From NCBI RefSeq assembly GCF_030116705.1, contig NZ_JAOTIK010000001.1, positions 3,615,001 to 3,679,000 of the forward strand: DNA of 64,000 nt. The letters run 5' to 3'. The notes under the pieces were generated by a model. That model saw only the letters and a list, made by a program, of their open reading frames with translations. It had not been told where the DNA came from and searched no databases. Positions within the stretch are counted from its first letter, which is position 1, and the number at the start of each line of letters is the position of its first letter. Positions 18,673 to 27,292 of the stretch are shown here, piece by piece. The DNA is from Streptomyces sp. ML-6. GTDB taxonomy: Bacteria > Actinomycetota > Actinomycetes > Streptomycetales > Streptomycetaceae. A program made the translations under genes and the position numbers.

Positions 18673-19562
18673 TGTTCGTCCCTCCCGCCCTGGTCGCGGT
18701 CGTCGGCCCGGTCGAGCCGGCCCTGCTGGCCGCCTGGACCGCCCACTACCGCCGGCTCGGCATCGAGCGGTTCCACCTCGCCTTCCACTTCCCCGACCAC
18801 GTCCCGGACGCCTGGCGGCACCAGCTGATCGCGGCCTGCCACGACCTCGGCATCGCCCCCGCCCAGATCAGCACCGGCCCCTGGCACGAGCACACCAACA
18901 CCCAGCTCCGCGACTCCCTGCGCGAGCAGGCCGGGAACGGCTGGCACCTGCTCGCCGACTCCGATGAGTTCCAGACCTATCCCGCCCCGCTGACCGACGT
19001 GCTCGCTCAGGCCGGGGACGCCGGGCAGAAAGTGGTTGGCGGCCTGATGCTCGACCGCGTCACCAACGACGGCCGCCTGGCCATGTGGCGCCCGGGAACC
19101 GGCCTTGACCGGGCCTTCCCGCTCGGCGGGCACCTGACCCGCCGCCTCCTCCAGGGGGACCCGCGCAAGATCGTCCTCGCCCACTCCTCGGTGACCGTCG
19201 CGTCCGGAAACCACCGCGCACCGGGCCACAAGCCCGACCCGAGCACGCTCGCGTGCGTACACCATTTCAAGTGGCATTCGGGCGTCCTGGACGACCTGCG
19301 CCAGCGGGTCGAGCGGTTCACCTCCGGCGAGTGGGCCGAGCACACCCCGGCCGTCCGCAGCGAGGCGTCCCGCCTGCTGCAGCACATCGACCGCCACCAC
19401 GGCCGCATCGACGTCTCCGACCCCCGCCTGGGCTTCCGCCGCGTCACCCTCGACCGCCTGCCGGACGACTGGGCCGCCGAAGCCGCCAAGCTCGCCACCA
19501 CCTGGCGGCCTCCGGCGCCTCAGAACCAGCCAGGTTCCATGATCTCCTCGCCCTCGCCCTGA
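18672..19562 (+). CDS. Glycosyltransferase family 2/92-like protein
   Basis: 296 residues. The ATG at 18672 overlaps the previous stop. It has a WTAHYRRLGIERFHLAFHF opening, typical of GT2/GT92-like proteins that begin with a W-x-x-H-Y-x-x-L-G-I pattern, and LLADSDEFQTYP, equivalent to the DxD site. The 3' end overlaps the convergent kinase gene by about 43 bp. Sugar and acceptor unknown. Confidence 0.65.
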   Translation: MFVPPALVAVVGPVEPALLAAWTAHYRRLGIERFHLAFHFPDHVPDAWRHQLIAACHDLGIAPAQISTGPWHEHTNTQLRDSLREQAGNGWHLLADSDEFQTYPAPLTDVLAQAGDAGQKVVGGLMLDRVTNDGRLAMWRPGTGLDRAFPLGGHLTRRLLQGDPRKIVLAHSSVTVASGNHRAPGHKPDPSTLACVHHFKWHSGVLDDLRQRVERFTSGEWAEHTPAVRSEASRLLQHIDRHHGRIDVSDPRLGFRRVTLDRLPDDWAAEAAKLATTWRPPAPQNQPGSMISSPSP

Positions 19563-20023
19563 GGTGCCTCGAAACGGGCGAAGAAGTCGTCCAGGGCCTC
19601 CCGCGTCACGAGCAGCGCGTTCGCGTCTCCCCGCGCGTTGCGCTCCCTGAGCCTGCGCAGCAACTCGTCGCGCTCCACCGGGAAGTACAGCAGCCGCCAC
19701 CGGCCGCCGGCGGCCTCCACCAGTTCCTTCATCTCCTCGCGGTCTTTGCGCGGCCACAGCCCGTGATCCCAGACCACGTCACGGCCCTCGGCGACCAGCT
19801 CGGCCAGTCGCCGGTGCAGCTCGGCGACGACCGGAGTCTCCTTCTCGAAATACGTGTTCTCCGGGTAGTCGACGCCATACCGGCCGTGCCGCTCGTAGAC
19901 GACCTCGTCCACCGACAGCCGCACCGCTCCCTGCGGCTCCAGCACCCGCTGGGCGTAGGTCGTCTTCCCTGAGCCGGTGAGCCCGACCAGCAGGTACACC
20001 ACCGCAGTGTCGCTCACAGCCAC
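19520..20023 (-). CDS. P-loop kinase-like ATPase (AAA_33/zeta-toxin-like)
   Basis: 167 residues from the GTG at 20023, which follows GAGGGGAG; a TTG at 20029 is an alternative. It has a Walker A motif LLVGLTGSGKTTYAQ and the acidic segment SVDEVVYERHG. RRLRERNARGDANALLVTRE may be the lid. This layout is found in small-molecule kinases and zeta-like toxins. It runs opposite to the glycosyltransferase genes, between them and the methyltransferase gene. Kinase, toxin or modification enzyme cannot be told apart here. Confidence 0.7.
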   Translation of the reverse strand: MAVSDTAVVYLLVGLTGSGKTTYAQRVLEPQGAVRLSVDEVVYERHGRYGVDYPENTYFEKETPVVAELHRRLAELVAEGRDVVWDHGLWPRKDREEMKELVEAAGGRWRLLYFPVERDELLRRLRERNARGDANALLVTREALDDFFARFEAPQGEGEEIMEPGWF

Positions 20024-20121
20024 GACCAACTCCCCTCAGCACCACCAGCGTTCTCTCGCCAGTCTGTCACCACTGGCTGGCCCGGGCCCCGTTCCCAGGC
20101 CGCCGTACGAAGGAGCCGCCC

Positions 20122-21039
20122 ATGTCCGCCTCCGTCCTCGCCCACGCGCTACGGGCCTACGTCCGCCACGCCCCAGGCACCGTCGGCAAGGCCCGGCTCG
20201 TCGGCCGCTTCCTCGACAAGCGCCTGCGCACCCACCCGCTCCACACCACCGCCCGGCTGCGTACCGGCGACATGGTCACCGTCACCACCAGCGACGTCAT
20301 CCAGCGCTACCAGTACCTGTTCGGCGAGTGGGAGCCGAACCTGAGCGCCTTCCTCCGCGACCGGCTCCGCCCCGGGGACACCTTCATCGACGTCGGAGCC
20401 CACCGAGGCGCGTTCGCCCTCCTGGCCTCCCACGCAGTCGGCGCCCACGGCCGCGTAGTCGCCATCGAGCCCCACCCCCGGTTCCACGACGTCCTGACCG
20501 CCTCGGCCACCACCAACCGCCGCACCAACATCCGGGCCGTCCGCTCCGCTGCCTCCGAGAGCCACGGCACCCTGACCCTCTATCTGGAAGACCCCGCCAA
20601 CCTCGGCCACACCACCGCCATCCGCCCCCGCCGCGTCCACGAGACCGTTGAGGTGCCCACCGCGCCCCTGGCCGACCTCGTCAGCCGGACCGAACTTGCC
20701 GCCACCCGGATCATCAAGATCGATGTCGAAGGCGCCGAAGCAGCCGCGATCCGCGGCCTCCTGCCCGCGCTCCCGCACCTGCGCGACGACGCGGAACTAG
20801 TCATGGAAGTCACCCCAAGACTCCTGGCCAAGCAGGGCGAGAGCGCCGCCGAGATCCTCGACACCCTGCGCGAACACGGCTTCCACGCCTACACGCTCAC
20901 CAACGACTACGACCCGGCCACCTACCCTCGAGCCATGTGCCGGCCGCAGCCGCCCGTCCGGTGCACCGAACCCCCAAAGGAGATGACCGACCTGGTCTTC
21001 TCCCGCACCGACGCCGACCACCTTGCAGCCGGGCGCTGA
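20122..21039 (+). CDS. FkbM-family SAM-dependent methyltransferase
   Basis: 305 residues. Motif I FIDVGAHRGAFALLAS is followed by IKIDVEGAEAAAIRG, the signature pair of FkbM-type methyltransferases, which often O-methylate sugars. This fits its place next to glycosyltransferases. No membrane segments. It probably acts on the product of the 15.5-19.6 kb cluster, which is inference from context. Confidence 0.85.
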   Translation: MSASVLAHALRAYVRHAPGTVGKARLVGRFLDKRLRTHPLHTTARLRTGDMVTVTTSDVIQRYQYLFGEWEPNLSAFLRDRLRPGDTFIDVGAHRGAFALLASHAVGAHGRVVAIEPHPRFHDVLTASATTNRRTNIRAVRSAASESHGTLTLYLEDPANLGHTTAIRPRRVHETVEVPTAPLADLVSRTELAATRIIKIDVEGAEAAAIRGLLPALPHLRDDAELVMEVTPRLLAKQGESAAEILDTLREHGFHAYTLTNDYDPATYPRAMCRPQPPVRCTEPPKEMTDLVFSRTDADHLAAGR

Positions 21040-21345
21040 ACACCGACCCCACATGCCGAGCGGCGGGCCAGGTAGAGCCTGCTGCCCGGACCACTGACAC
21101 CTTCCGGCACGTCTCCACGGATTGGGCACCGCGATGAACACCAGCGTGATGAACAGCCGCAACGCCGTCTGCGTGATCGTCCACGACAAGGACAGCGGCA
21201 CGGTCGCCGCCGTGCACTACGCAGCCCGCAATTGGTCCCCGCAGCCGGCGTGGACCCTCCCCGGCGGCAAGGCCGAACCCGGCGAAGCCCTCGACGAGGC
21301 CGCCATCCGTGAACTCAATGAACCGCCCCGGGTTCGGCAGAGATC

Positions 21346-22134
21346 TCAGATTGTGGTTGTGACCTGGGGTTTCGTGGATTCCATGTAGTAGTTGGCTTCG
21401 TACTCGACGGGCGGGACGTGGCCTATCTCACCGTGGAGTCTGCGGTGGTTGTACCAGTCGGTCCATTCGGCGGTGGCCAACTCGACCTGGGCGAGCGATT
21501 TCCAGGGCCGCCGGGGCTTGATCAGCTCGGTTTTGTACAGGCCGATCGTGCTCTCCATCAGGGCATTGTCGTAGGCGTCACCGACCGATCCGATCGAGGC
21601 GGCGATGCCGGCGGTGTCCAGATGCTCGGCAAGCCGGAAACTCGTATATTGCGATCCGGCATCCGAGTGGTGGATCAACTCGCCCGGCCGCACCGGATGT
21701 TGGTCTCGGTCACGTTGCCACACGGCCATCTCCAGGGCGCCCAGGACGAAGACCGTTTCCTTCGCGGTGGCTGCGGACCAGCCCACGATCCGGCGGGAAA
21801 ACGTATCCACGACGAAGGCGACGTAGACGACACCGGACCAGGTTTTGACGTGGGTGAAGTCCGCGACCCAGCAGCGGTTCGGGGCGCTCGCGACGAAGTC
21901 GCGGTCCAGCAGATCCGGCGCCCGTTCGGACTGGCCGCCGGGCAGCGTGGTGATCACGCGCTTGCCGCGGACCGCTCCGGCGATGCCGAGTTCACGCATC
22001 AGGCGCTCGACGGTGCAGCGGGCCACGCGGTGGCCCTGCCGGTTCAGCTCACGCCAGATCTTCCTCGCCCCGTAGACACGGTAGTTGGCCTGGAAGGCCT
22101 CGCTGATCCGTTCCTTCAGTTCGGTATCGCGCAC
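21346..22134 (-). CDS. IS3-family transposase OrfB (rve integrase core)
   Basis: 262 residues are shown from the internal Met. Coding similarity continues upstream to about 22300 (HKGRFGGVEPICRTL-type segment), as expected when OrfB is made by -1 frameshift from OrfA. DDE residues lie in WVADFTHVKTW (D), IHHSDAGSQYTS (D) and SVGDAYDNALMESTIGLYKTE (E). It is the catalytic part of the OrfAB transposase. Confidence 0.9.
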   Translation of the reverse strand: MRDTELKERISEAFQANYRVYGARKIWRELNRQGHRVARCTVERLMRELGIAGAVRGKRVITTLPGGQSERAPDLLDRDFVASAPNRCWVADFTHVKTWSGVVYVAFVVDTFSRRIVGWSAATAKETVFVLGALEMAVWQRDRDQHPVRPGELIHHSDAGSQYTSFRLAEHLDTAGIAASIGSVGDAYDNALMESTIGLYKTELIKPRRPWKSLAQVELATAEWTDWYNHRRLHGEIGHVPPVEYEANYYMESTKPQVTTTI

Positions 22135-22271
22135 GGTCCTGGCCGACGGTGTGCTCCGGCGTTTGTGGTGGGCGTAGTAGGTGGAAGGGGCGATCTTGCA
22201 GTCGTGCTCGGTGAGCGTCCTGCAGATCGGCTCGACGCCGCCGAAGCGGCCCTTGTGCTCGTCGATGAACG

Positions 22272-22598
22272 CTACGAGCGTGTGTGTGGCCGGTCGAGCT
22301 CGGCCGCGAAGAAAGACGCCGCCGCCTTCAGGATCTCGTTGGCCCGCTTCAGCTCGGCGTTCTCCTTCTTCAACGCCTTGAGCTGGGCGGACTCCTCCGT
22401 CGTCGTCCCCGGCCGTGTCCCGGCGTCGATCTCGTGCTGCTTGACCCAGTTCCGCAGCGTCTCGCGGGAGCCGATGTCCAGCTTCTCGACCACCGCCTGC
22501 AAGGCCGCGGTCTCGGTCGGGTGGTCGCCGCGGACCTCGGCGACCATGCGCACCGCACGTCGGCGCAGCTCAAGCGGGTAACGGGAAGGTCGTGCCAT
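22272..22598 (-). CDS. IS3-family transposase OrfA (HTH/leucine zipper)
   Basis: 108 residues. Opens with MARPSRYPLELRRRAVRMV. The HTH segment GSRETLRNWVKQHEID is followed by a coiled coil (LKALKKENAELKRANEILK). It is the DNA-binding part that binds the IS ends. Overlaps the start of the OrfB coding region. Confidence 0.9.
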   Translation of the reverse strand: MARPSRYPLELRRRAVRMVAEVRGDHPTETAALQAVVEKLDIGSRETLRNWVKQHEIDAGTRPGTTTEESAQLKALKKENAELKRANEILKAAASFFAAELDRPHTRS

Positions 22599-23198
22599 GA
22601 CTCGATCCTTTCATGAAATCGAGCCTCCACTTCACCCGGGGCGGTTCACAAGGAGGAGACCGGCCTGCTCGTCGATCCGGTCGATCTCTCCCTCGTCCAC
22701 GTCGTCCACGTCGAGCAAGGCTGGGACCAGGCCGGCCAGCTCATCGTCTTCGTCTTCGCCACCGACACCTGGACCGGCGAACTGACCAACACCGAACCGG
22801 ACAAGCACTTGGCGGCCCGATGGGTCGCCGTGAGCCGCCTGCCCGAGCCCGCCTTCCCGACCACCATGCAGGCGCTGGCCGCGTACCGGAACGCAGGCCC
22901 CAGCTTCTCCCATTACGGATGGCCGGCCACCGCTGAGTGATGGGAGATACGCCAGGGTGGACCATATGCCCGGCATCAGCCCACAACACCTCATGGCCGA
23001 CCACATCGGTTCTTGTCAGAGCTGAGCACCACCCCTGCGAATTAACGCGGGCACTCTGCACTACAGAGGCACCTATGGTGGCCGGCGACACCTCCGTCCT
23101 CTCGAGACCCATCCCCCCGAGATCATTTAGGTGAGACGGCACAACCACTCGCCCGTTCCCGGCACCATTGATTCATCCACGCCGATGGAAGGGACGCC

Positions 23199-24281
23199 TT
23201 GAGCCTGGCCCGCACGACCACCCAGCAGTTAGTTCCGCGTATCACACAAACCCGGTTACGGCTTGAATCCTGGCGCCTCCGCGTCAACCGGCGGGTTATC
23301 GGCACCCGCCTCCGCAGCCTCACCTCGTCACTCCACGCACTGGAAGTGGCGGAGCGGAAGCTTCCCCACACTCGGCGGGCGCTGCAGGACACACGGGCAA
23401 CCCTTGAAACAGCCCCTTACGGCTCCATAGCTCTGACGCTCCTCGCCCTTTGGCTCGGCGTGAGGCTGATCAAGGTCTCCGCGGTCGTCGTCCACGACCT
23501 TGCCTTGGTACTCGGCATCGAGTCAGTCTCACGGGCTGCGAGGCACTTCCTGTGGGTGCTGCGCCCCGGAGCGGCGAATCAGCCAGTGCATGGGTGGGAC
23601 GCACTGATCTACCTGATCACTATGGTGGCTGCTCTGATCACGCCAGTCTGGTGGCTGCTGAAGCGGCGTCCTGCACGAGGAGCCGTCTTGCGACACCGGG
23701 TGACTATCCAGACCGTGGAAACGCTCAACCTCTGCGCCGAGGCATACAGCCGACAACCCGGACAGCGCGACTCGCAGCTCCGAGTCCTCGACCTTGGCCT
23801 CCGTGCAACCGAAGACGCCATCCTTCGTGCCCATCGCTACGCAGGAACCATGCCCCGCCGTTCCGCCAGGAGGGCAGCAGCACGTACGCATGCATCGCAG
23901 GTCGCGGGTGCGCTCCGCGCAGAGTCTCTACGGATGGACATCCGTCCAGAGATCGCGCTGCCTCGCCTGGGTGCCATGTTGGCGGAGATCGGCGAACGGT
24001 GTGCGGAGGGCCGCGTTGGGTCCATGCTGCCAGCGGAGTCCCTGGTGAATGTCGTACCCGTGTCCGCTGCACGCACAACGGTACGGGAATCAATCCACGT
24101 GGCTGTGGTCATCATCGCCGCCATGGCAGCTGCCGTCGGGGCTTCCGCTGCACTGCCCACGCTAGGCGTGAAGGACGACCTGCGCCCGTGGCTCATCGTG
24201 GGATGCGCCGTGTTGGCGGCAATTCTCGTCGGCGGTTGGCACCGTGTGGGTCGGCTCCTGGAGTTGGTGCCGGGCAAGTGA
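23199..24281 (+). CDS. Membrane protein of unknown function
   Basis: 360 residues from a TTG start at 23199. Hydrophobic helices lie near residues 75-95 (YGSIALTLLALWLGVRLI), 130-155 (ALIYLITMVAALITPVWW), and two at the C-terminus (VAVVIIAAMAAAVGASAAL, WLIVGCAVLAAILVGG). The central soluble part is helical and basic. I do not recognise the family. It lies about 170 bp upstream of the Rad50-like ATPase on the same strand, so the two may form a system with a membrane effector. Confidence 0.6.
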   Translation: MSLARTTTQQLVPRITQTRLRLESWRLRVNRRVIGTRLRSLTSSLHALEVAERKLPHTRRALQDTRATLETAPYGSIALTLLALWLGVRLIKVSAVVVHDLALVLGIESVSRAARHFLWVLRPGAANQPVHGWDALIYLITMVAALITPVWWLLKRRPARGAVLRHRVTIQTVETLNLCAEAYSRQPGQRDSQLRVLDLGLRATEDAILRAHRYAGTMPRRSARRAAARTHASQVAGALRAESLRMDIRPEIALPRLGAMLAEIGERCAEGRVGSMLPAESLVNVVPVSAARTTVRESIHVAVVIIAAMAAAVGASAALPTLGVKDDLRPWLIVGCAVLAAILVGGWHRVGRLLELVPGK

Positions 24282-24449
24282 CCTTCCTGCTGGCGAAGTC
24301 ATCGCTGCGGACCGTCAACGCGCGGGCCTCCTTGGACTCGTTCCGGCAGGTTCAACTAGGCCGGATCCTCCCTAAGGGCGTTGCATCGTTACGCAGGGCA
24401 TGGCTCGCCGACCTTCCAGGCGGGCAGCACGTCCTGAAAGGACCGGGTC
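24282..24449 (+). other. Gap with a possible short coupled frame between membrane protein and ATPase
   Basis: A frame opening with GTG at 24280 (VTFLLAKSSLRTVNARASL...) overlaps the previous stop and reads through the gap into the ATPase gene in another phase. It could be the remnant of a small middle component, as in three-component ATPase systems, or chance. I see no motif in it. Confidence 0.25.
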
Positions 24450-26306
24450 ATGGCACATCCCATCCGGCTGAAGCGCTACTCAGTGGAGACCGAGGCTGGC
24501 TGGCACTCGTACTCCCTCGACGGCGATCTCGTCGCCTTGGTCGGTGCGGTCAATACGGGCAAGAGCTCGTTCTTCGAGGGGGTCGCCTACACATTCGGGG
24601 CGGAACCAGTCTGGCCGGTCGCCATGGACCGCTTCGTACACCGGGTGGAAACCGAGGTCCTCCTGGGCGGACAGCACGTGCGACTGCGCCGCAGCGTGCG
24701 TGGCGCGGACCGCCAGGTCGAGCTCCTCGAACCCGACGGCGCACTCGCCGAGATCCTGCCGCTCAAAGACACGGACGATAACGGCCGTACCACCCTGTCC
24801 CAGTGGCTGATGGATGCACTGGGCCTGTCCAATCTGCTGGGCACCGCACGCCGGGGAAAGAAGCCGGTCACCTTCAATGAGCTACTCGACTTCTTGTACG
24901 TTCGGCAGTCCACCATCGACCAGAAGATCGCCGGCCACAGGGCTGACCGGCCCAGCGCGCTGAGGCAGACCCTGCTCGAGCTGCTCTTCGGCTTGTCCAC
25001 CCCGGACCTCCCGGCCCTGGAGGCGGAGCTACGCGGCGTCAGCGACACAATTCGGCAGCTCACCCAGGACCAGGCCAGCATCTCCACCTTTCTCAACGCC
25101 TCGACCGCCACCAACCTCGACGCCGTCCAAGCTGACATCGCGCGCGCGACTGAGGAACACGGGGCCGCAGAGAGTCGACTGAAGGTCATCGAGACCGAAC
25201 TCACTGCCTTGACCGGGGCCGCTGAACCTCTGCGCGCTGCCTTGCGGCAGGCCGTTGATGAGGCCGAAGCCACACACCGCCGCGCCAGCAGCGCACGCCG
25301 CGCCCTGTCAGACAGCGAGAGCAGCGTGGATCAACTGCGCAAGCGCTTGGAGAAGGCCCACAAGCCCGTACTGCAGTGTCTTCACTGTCACACCGATCTG
25401 AGTCGGCGCACCCTGCCAGAGAACGCGTGCCCCCTGTGTACCGAGACGAATACCGATCTTGCGACGGCAGCCGTCCTGATTCAGCGGCAGCTGGACGCCG
25501 CCCGCGACCGAGTCGTCCAGGGCCAAGCTCGAGTAGCTGAGGCGGAGAAGGCAGCAGCCGCGGCCGATGCGCGGGTCGGAGATCTCCAGCAGCGTCTTGA
25601 CGAGGCGACCCGCCGCCTCATCGCTCCACATGCCGACCAGCTCGCCGATGCCCGAGTGGCTGTCGCCGAGACGGCTGCCCGTCTCCAGAGTCTGCAACGC
25701 CTGGTCGAGCCTCACCAGCGGCTGCGCACCTTGAAGGAACAGCTACGGGAAGCCGAGGAACGGCGAGTCGAGCTCACTCAGGCGCGCAAGGACCTGATCG
25801 CCAGCTACGCCGTACGACGCAGCGACGTCCTGGACAGCCTCAACGACATCTTCGGAGACGTCGTCGCCGAGATGGACCTGCCCTGGTACGCCGGAGACGC
25901 TCGCATCGACCGCGCCACGTACCTCCCCATCGTGGATGGACAGGGCGTCGAACGCCTCGGCGGAGGCACTCGCGCCGCGGTCACCGTCGGCTACCACGTC
26001 AGCCTGCTGCGATACCTACTCACCAACCGCGTCGGCGATCTGCCGACCTTCCTGATGATCGACTCACCGACCAAGAACGTCGGCCGCAACGACTGGGACA
26101 CCCGCTTCGCGCAGCGTATTTACCGCAGCTTCGTGGACTTCGTCACGGCTCGGGCCGGCGCTGGCATCGCCACCGACCCGTTCCAGGTCGTGGTCGCGGA
26201 CAACGATCTTCCGGCCTCCGTACGGGGCCACGTCCTGGTGCATGACTTCGACCACGACCGGCCGCTGATTCCTGGGCTGAGGAACCCGCACGCAGCCGAA
26301 CAGTGA
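24450..26306 (+). CDS. Rad50/SMC-like ATPase with zinc hook
   Basis: 618 residues. Walker A is GAVNTGKSS (32-40). A Q-loop-like region DFLYVRQSTIDQK follows. Coiled coils lie on both sides of a zinc-hook-like Cys4 (CLHCH at 310-313, CPLC at 327-330). The ABC signature RLGGGT is at 502-507 and Walker B FLMIDSP at 534-540. This is the Rad50/SbcC plan, shorter, as found in anti-phage ATPases such as those of ABC three-component systems. The membrane protein upstream is a plausible partner. The defence role is inferred. Confidence 0.8.
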   Translation: MAHPIRLKRYSVETEAGWHSYSLDGDLVALVGAVNTGKSSFFEGVAYTFGAEPVWPVAMDRFVHRVETEVLLGGQHVRLRRSVRGADRQVELLEPDGALAEILPLKDTDDNGRTTLSQWLMDALGLSNLLGTARRGKKPVTFNELLDFLYVRQSTIDQKIAGHRADRPSALRQTLLELLFGLSTPDLPALEAELRGVSDTIRQLTQDQASISTFLNASTATNLDAVQADIARATEEHGAAESRLKVIETELTALTGAAEPLRAALRQAVDEAEATHRRASSARRALSDSESSVDQLRKRLEKAHKPVLQCLHCHTDLSRRTLPENACPLCTETNTDLATAAVLIQRQLDAARDRVVQGQARVAEAEKAAAAADARVGDLQQRLDEATRRLIAPHADQLADARVAVAETAARLQSLQRLVEPHQRLRTLKEQLREAEERRVELTQARKDLIASYAVRRSDVLDSLNDIFGDVVAEMDLPWYAGDARIDRATYLPIVDGQGVERLGGGTRAAVTVGYHVSLLRYLLTNRVGDLPTFLMIDSPTKNVGRNDWDTRFAQRIYRSFVDFVTARAGAGIATDPFQVVVADNDLPASVRGHVLVHDFDHDRPLIPGLRNPHAAEQ

Positions 26307-26312
26307 GCTTCT

Positions 26313-27063
26313 TCAGCGCTGCCGCTCCAGCGTGAGGATGGCCTTGGCGATTGACGTCATGCGGTTGGGGCTGCACCGGGACCTGCGGAAGATCCGCCAG
26401 GACTTCAGGCTCGCGACACCGCGTTCAACGGGCGCTCGTGCTGCGGCCAGCGCCCGGTTGAGGGTCTTTTCGGTGGGAGTGAGTTCCTGAAGTGGCTTGC
26501 GTTTGATGCCGGTCGTCAGCCACGGTCCTGCGCCTTGGTAGGCGAGATCGGCCAGGATGGGAACGCCCTGACGCTCGCAGATCCGGATGATCCGGTGGGT
26601 GCGGGCGGCGGTCAGGTCGTGTGTGCGGCCCGGCATGGCGGGCGAGAGCCACAGCAGCCGGCCGCAGGGGTCGGTGACGACCTGCACGTTCACGCCGTGG
26701 CGCCGGTGTTTGTGGGAGTAGTCGGCCCGGCCGTCGCCGACCCGGTCGCACTCGGCGAGGGGTGCCGTCGAGCAGGATGAAGTCGGGATCGTGCTCGCGC
26801 AGCGTCTTGAGCAGACCTGGTGCTCGTTCGGCGAGCAGGTCGACGACCGCGCGGGTGTAGGCGTGGGCGGTGGACTCGCTGATCCCGAACCCGGCGGCGA
26901 TCTTCGCCAGAGTGGTGTGCTCTCGTAGGTACACCAGTGCCACCATCGCCCGCTGGGACGGACGGAGCTTGCAGCGCCGGTCGCCCTCACGAGTGACAAC
27001 CAGCATGGTGACCCACTCCACGAGCGCATGCGGCAGGTCAAGTGCGGCAGGATGGATGACCAA
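26313..27063 (-). pseudogene. IS5-family (DDE_4 type) transposase, frameshifted or recoded
   Basis: The N-terminal part (27063 to about 26775) holds [18 protein letters not shown] and the [24 protein letters not shown] up to FILLDGT. The C-terminal part continues in another frame with [42 protein letters not shown] and a final Glu region ([15 protein letters not shown]). Some IS5-group elements make transposase by frameshifting, so this may be functional recoding. I did not find convincing terminal repeats. Confidence 0.7.
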
Positions 27064-27292
27064 CGAGGCCCCTGAGCAACGTGATTGAGACGTCAGACAT
27101 CTCGATCAACAGCTCGGGAACCTCGTTCGTTGCGCTTCACGGCCCATCACCCGATCGGTGGCCAACTCGAAGAAGCTCAGTCATCCGACTGACCCGATGC
27201 TGAGCGCCCGGCGTACCTCCGACACGTTTTCCCAGCGCCTACGTCAGACCCAAATGCCAACCTGAGGAGCCACAAGGCTAGCCTCCGGAAGC
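27064..27292. other. Noncoding gap
   Basis: It separates the transposase gene from the DUF6602-like gene. Right-end IS sequence may lie here. I see no gene or clear repeat. Confidence 0.3.

Larger units (their letters stand above)
21319..22648 (-). mobile_element. IS3-family insertion sequence, complete
   Basis: Both ends carry TGAACCGCCCCGGGT as terminal inverted repeats. The direct target duplication CAA flanks it at 21316-21318 and 22649-22651. It is 1330 bp with the typical orfA/orfB pair on the minus strand. It splits a NUDIX gene exactly in its Nudix box. Confidence 0.93.
21134..22940 (+). pseudogene. NUDIX hydrolase gene interrupted by an IS3-family element
   Basis: The N-terminal part (21134-21318) reads up to LPGGKAEPGEALDEAAIREL. 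The Nudix box then resumes after the IS as EETGLLV (22649-22940) and runs to a stop at 22940. Removing the IS and one copy of the CAA duplication restores the complete box and a protein of about 158 residues. Before insertion it would have hydrolysed a nucleoside diphosphate derivative. It follows the methyltransferase gene, so it was probably part of the same cluster. Confidence 0.9.

Noticed and set aside
26313..27100. Complete IS5 element with defined ends
   Set aside because: I could not find matching terminal repeats or a target duplication around this transposase.
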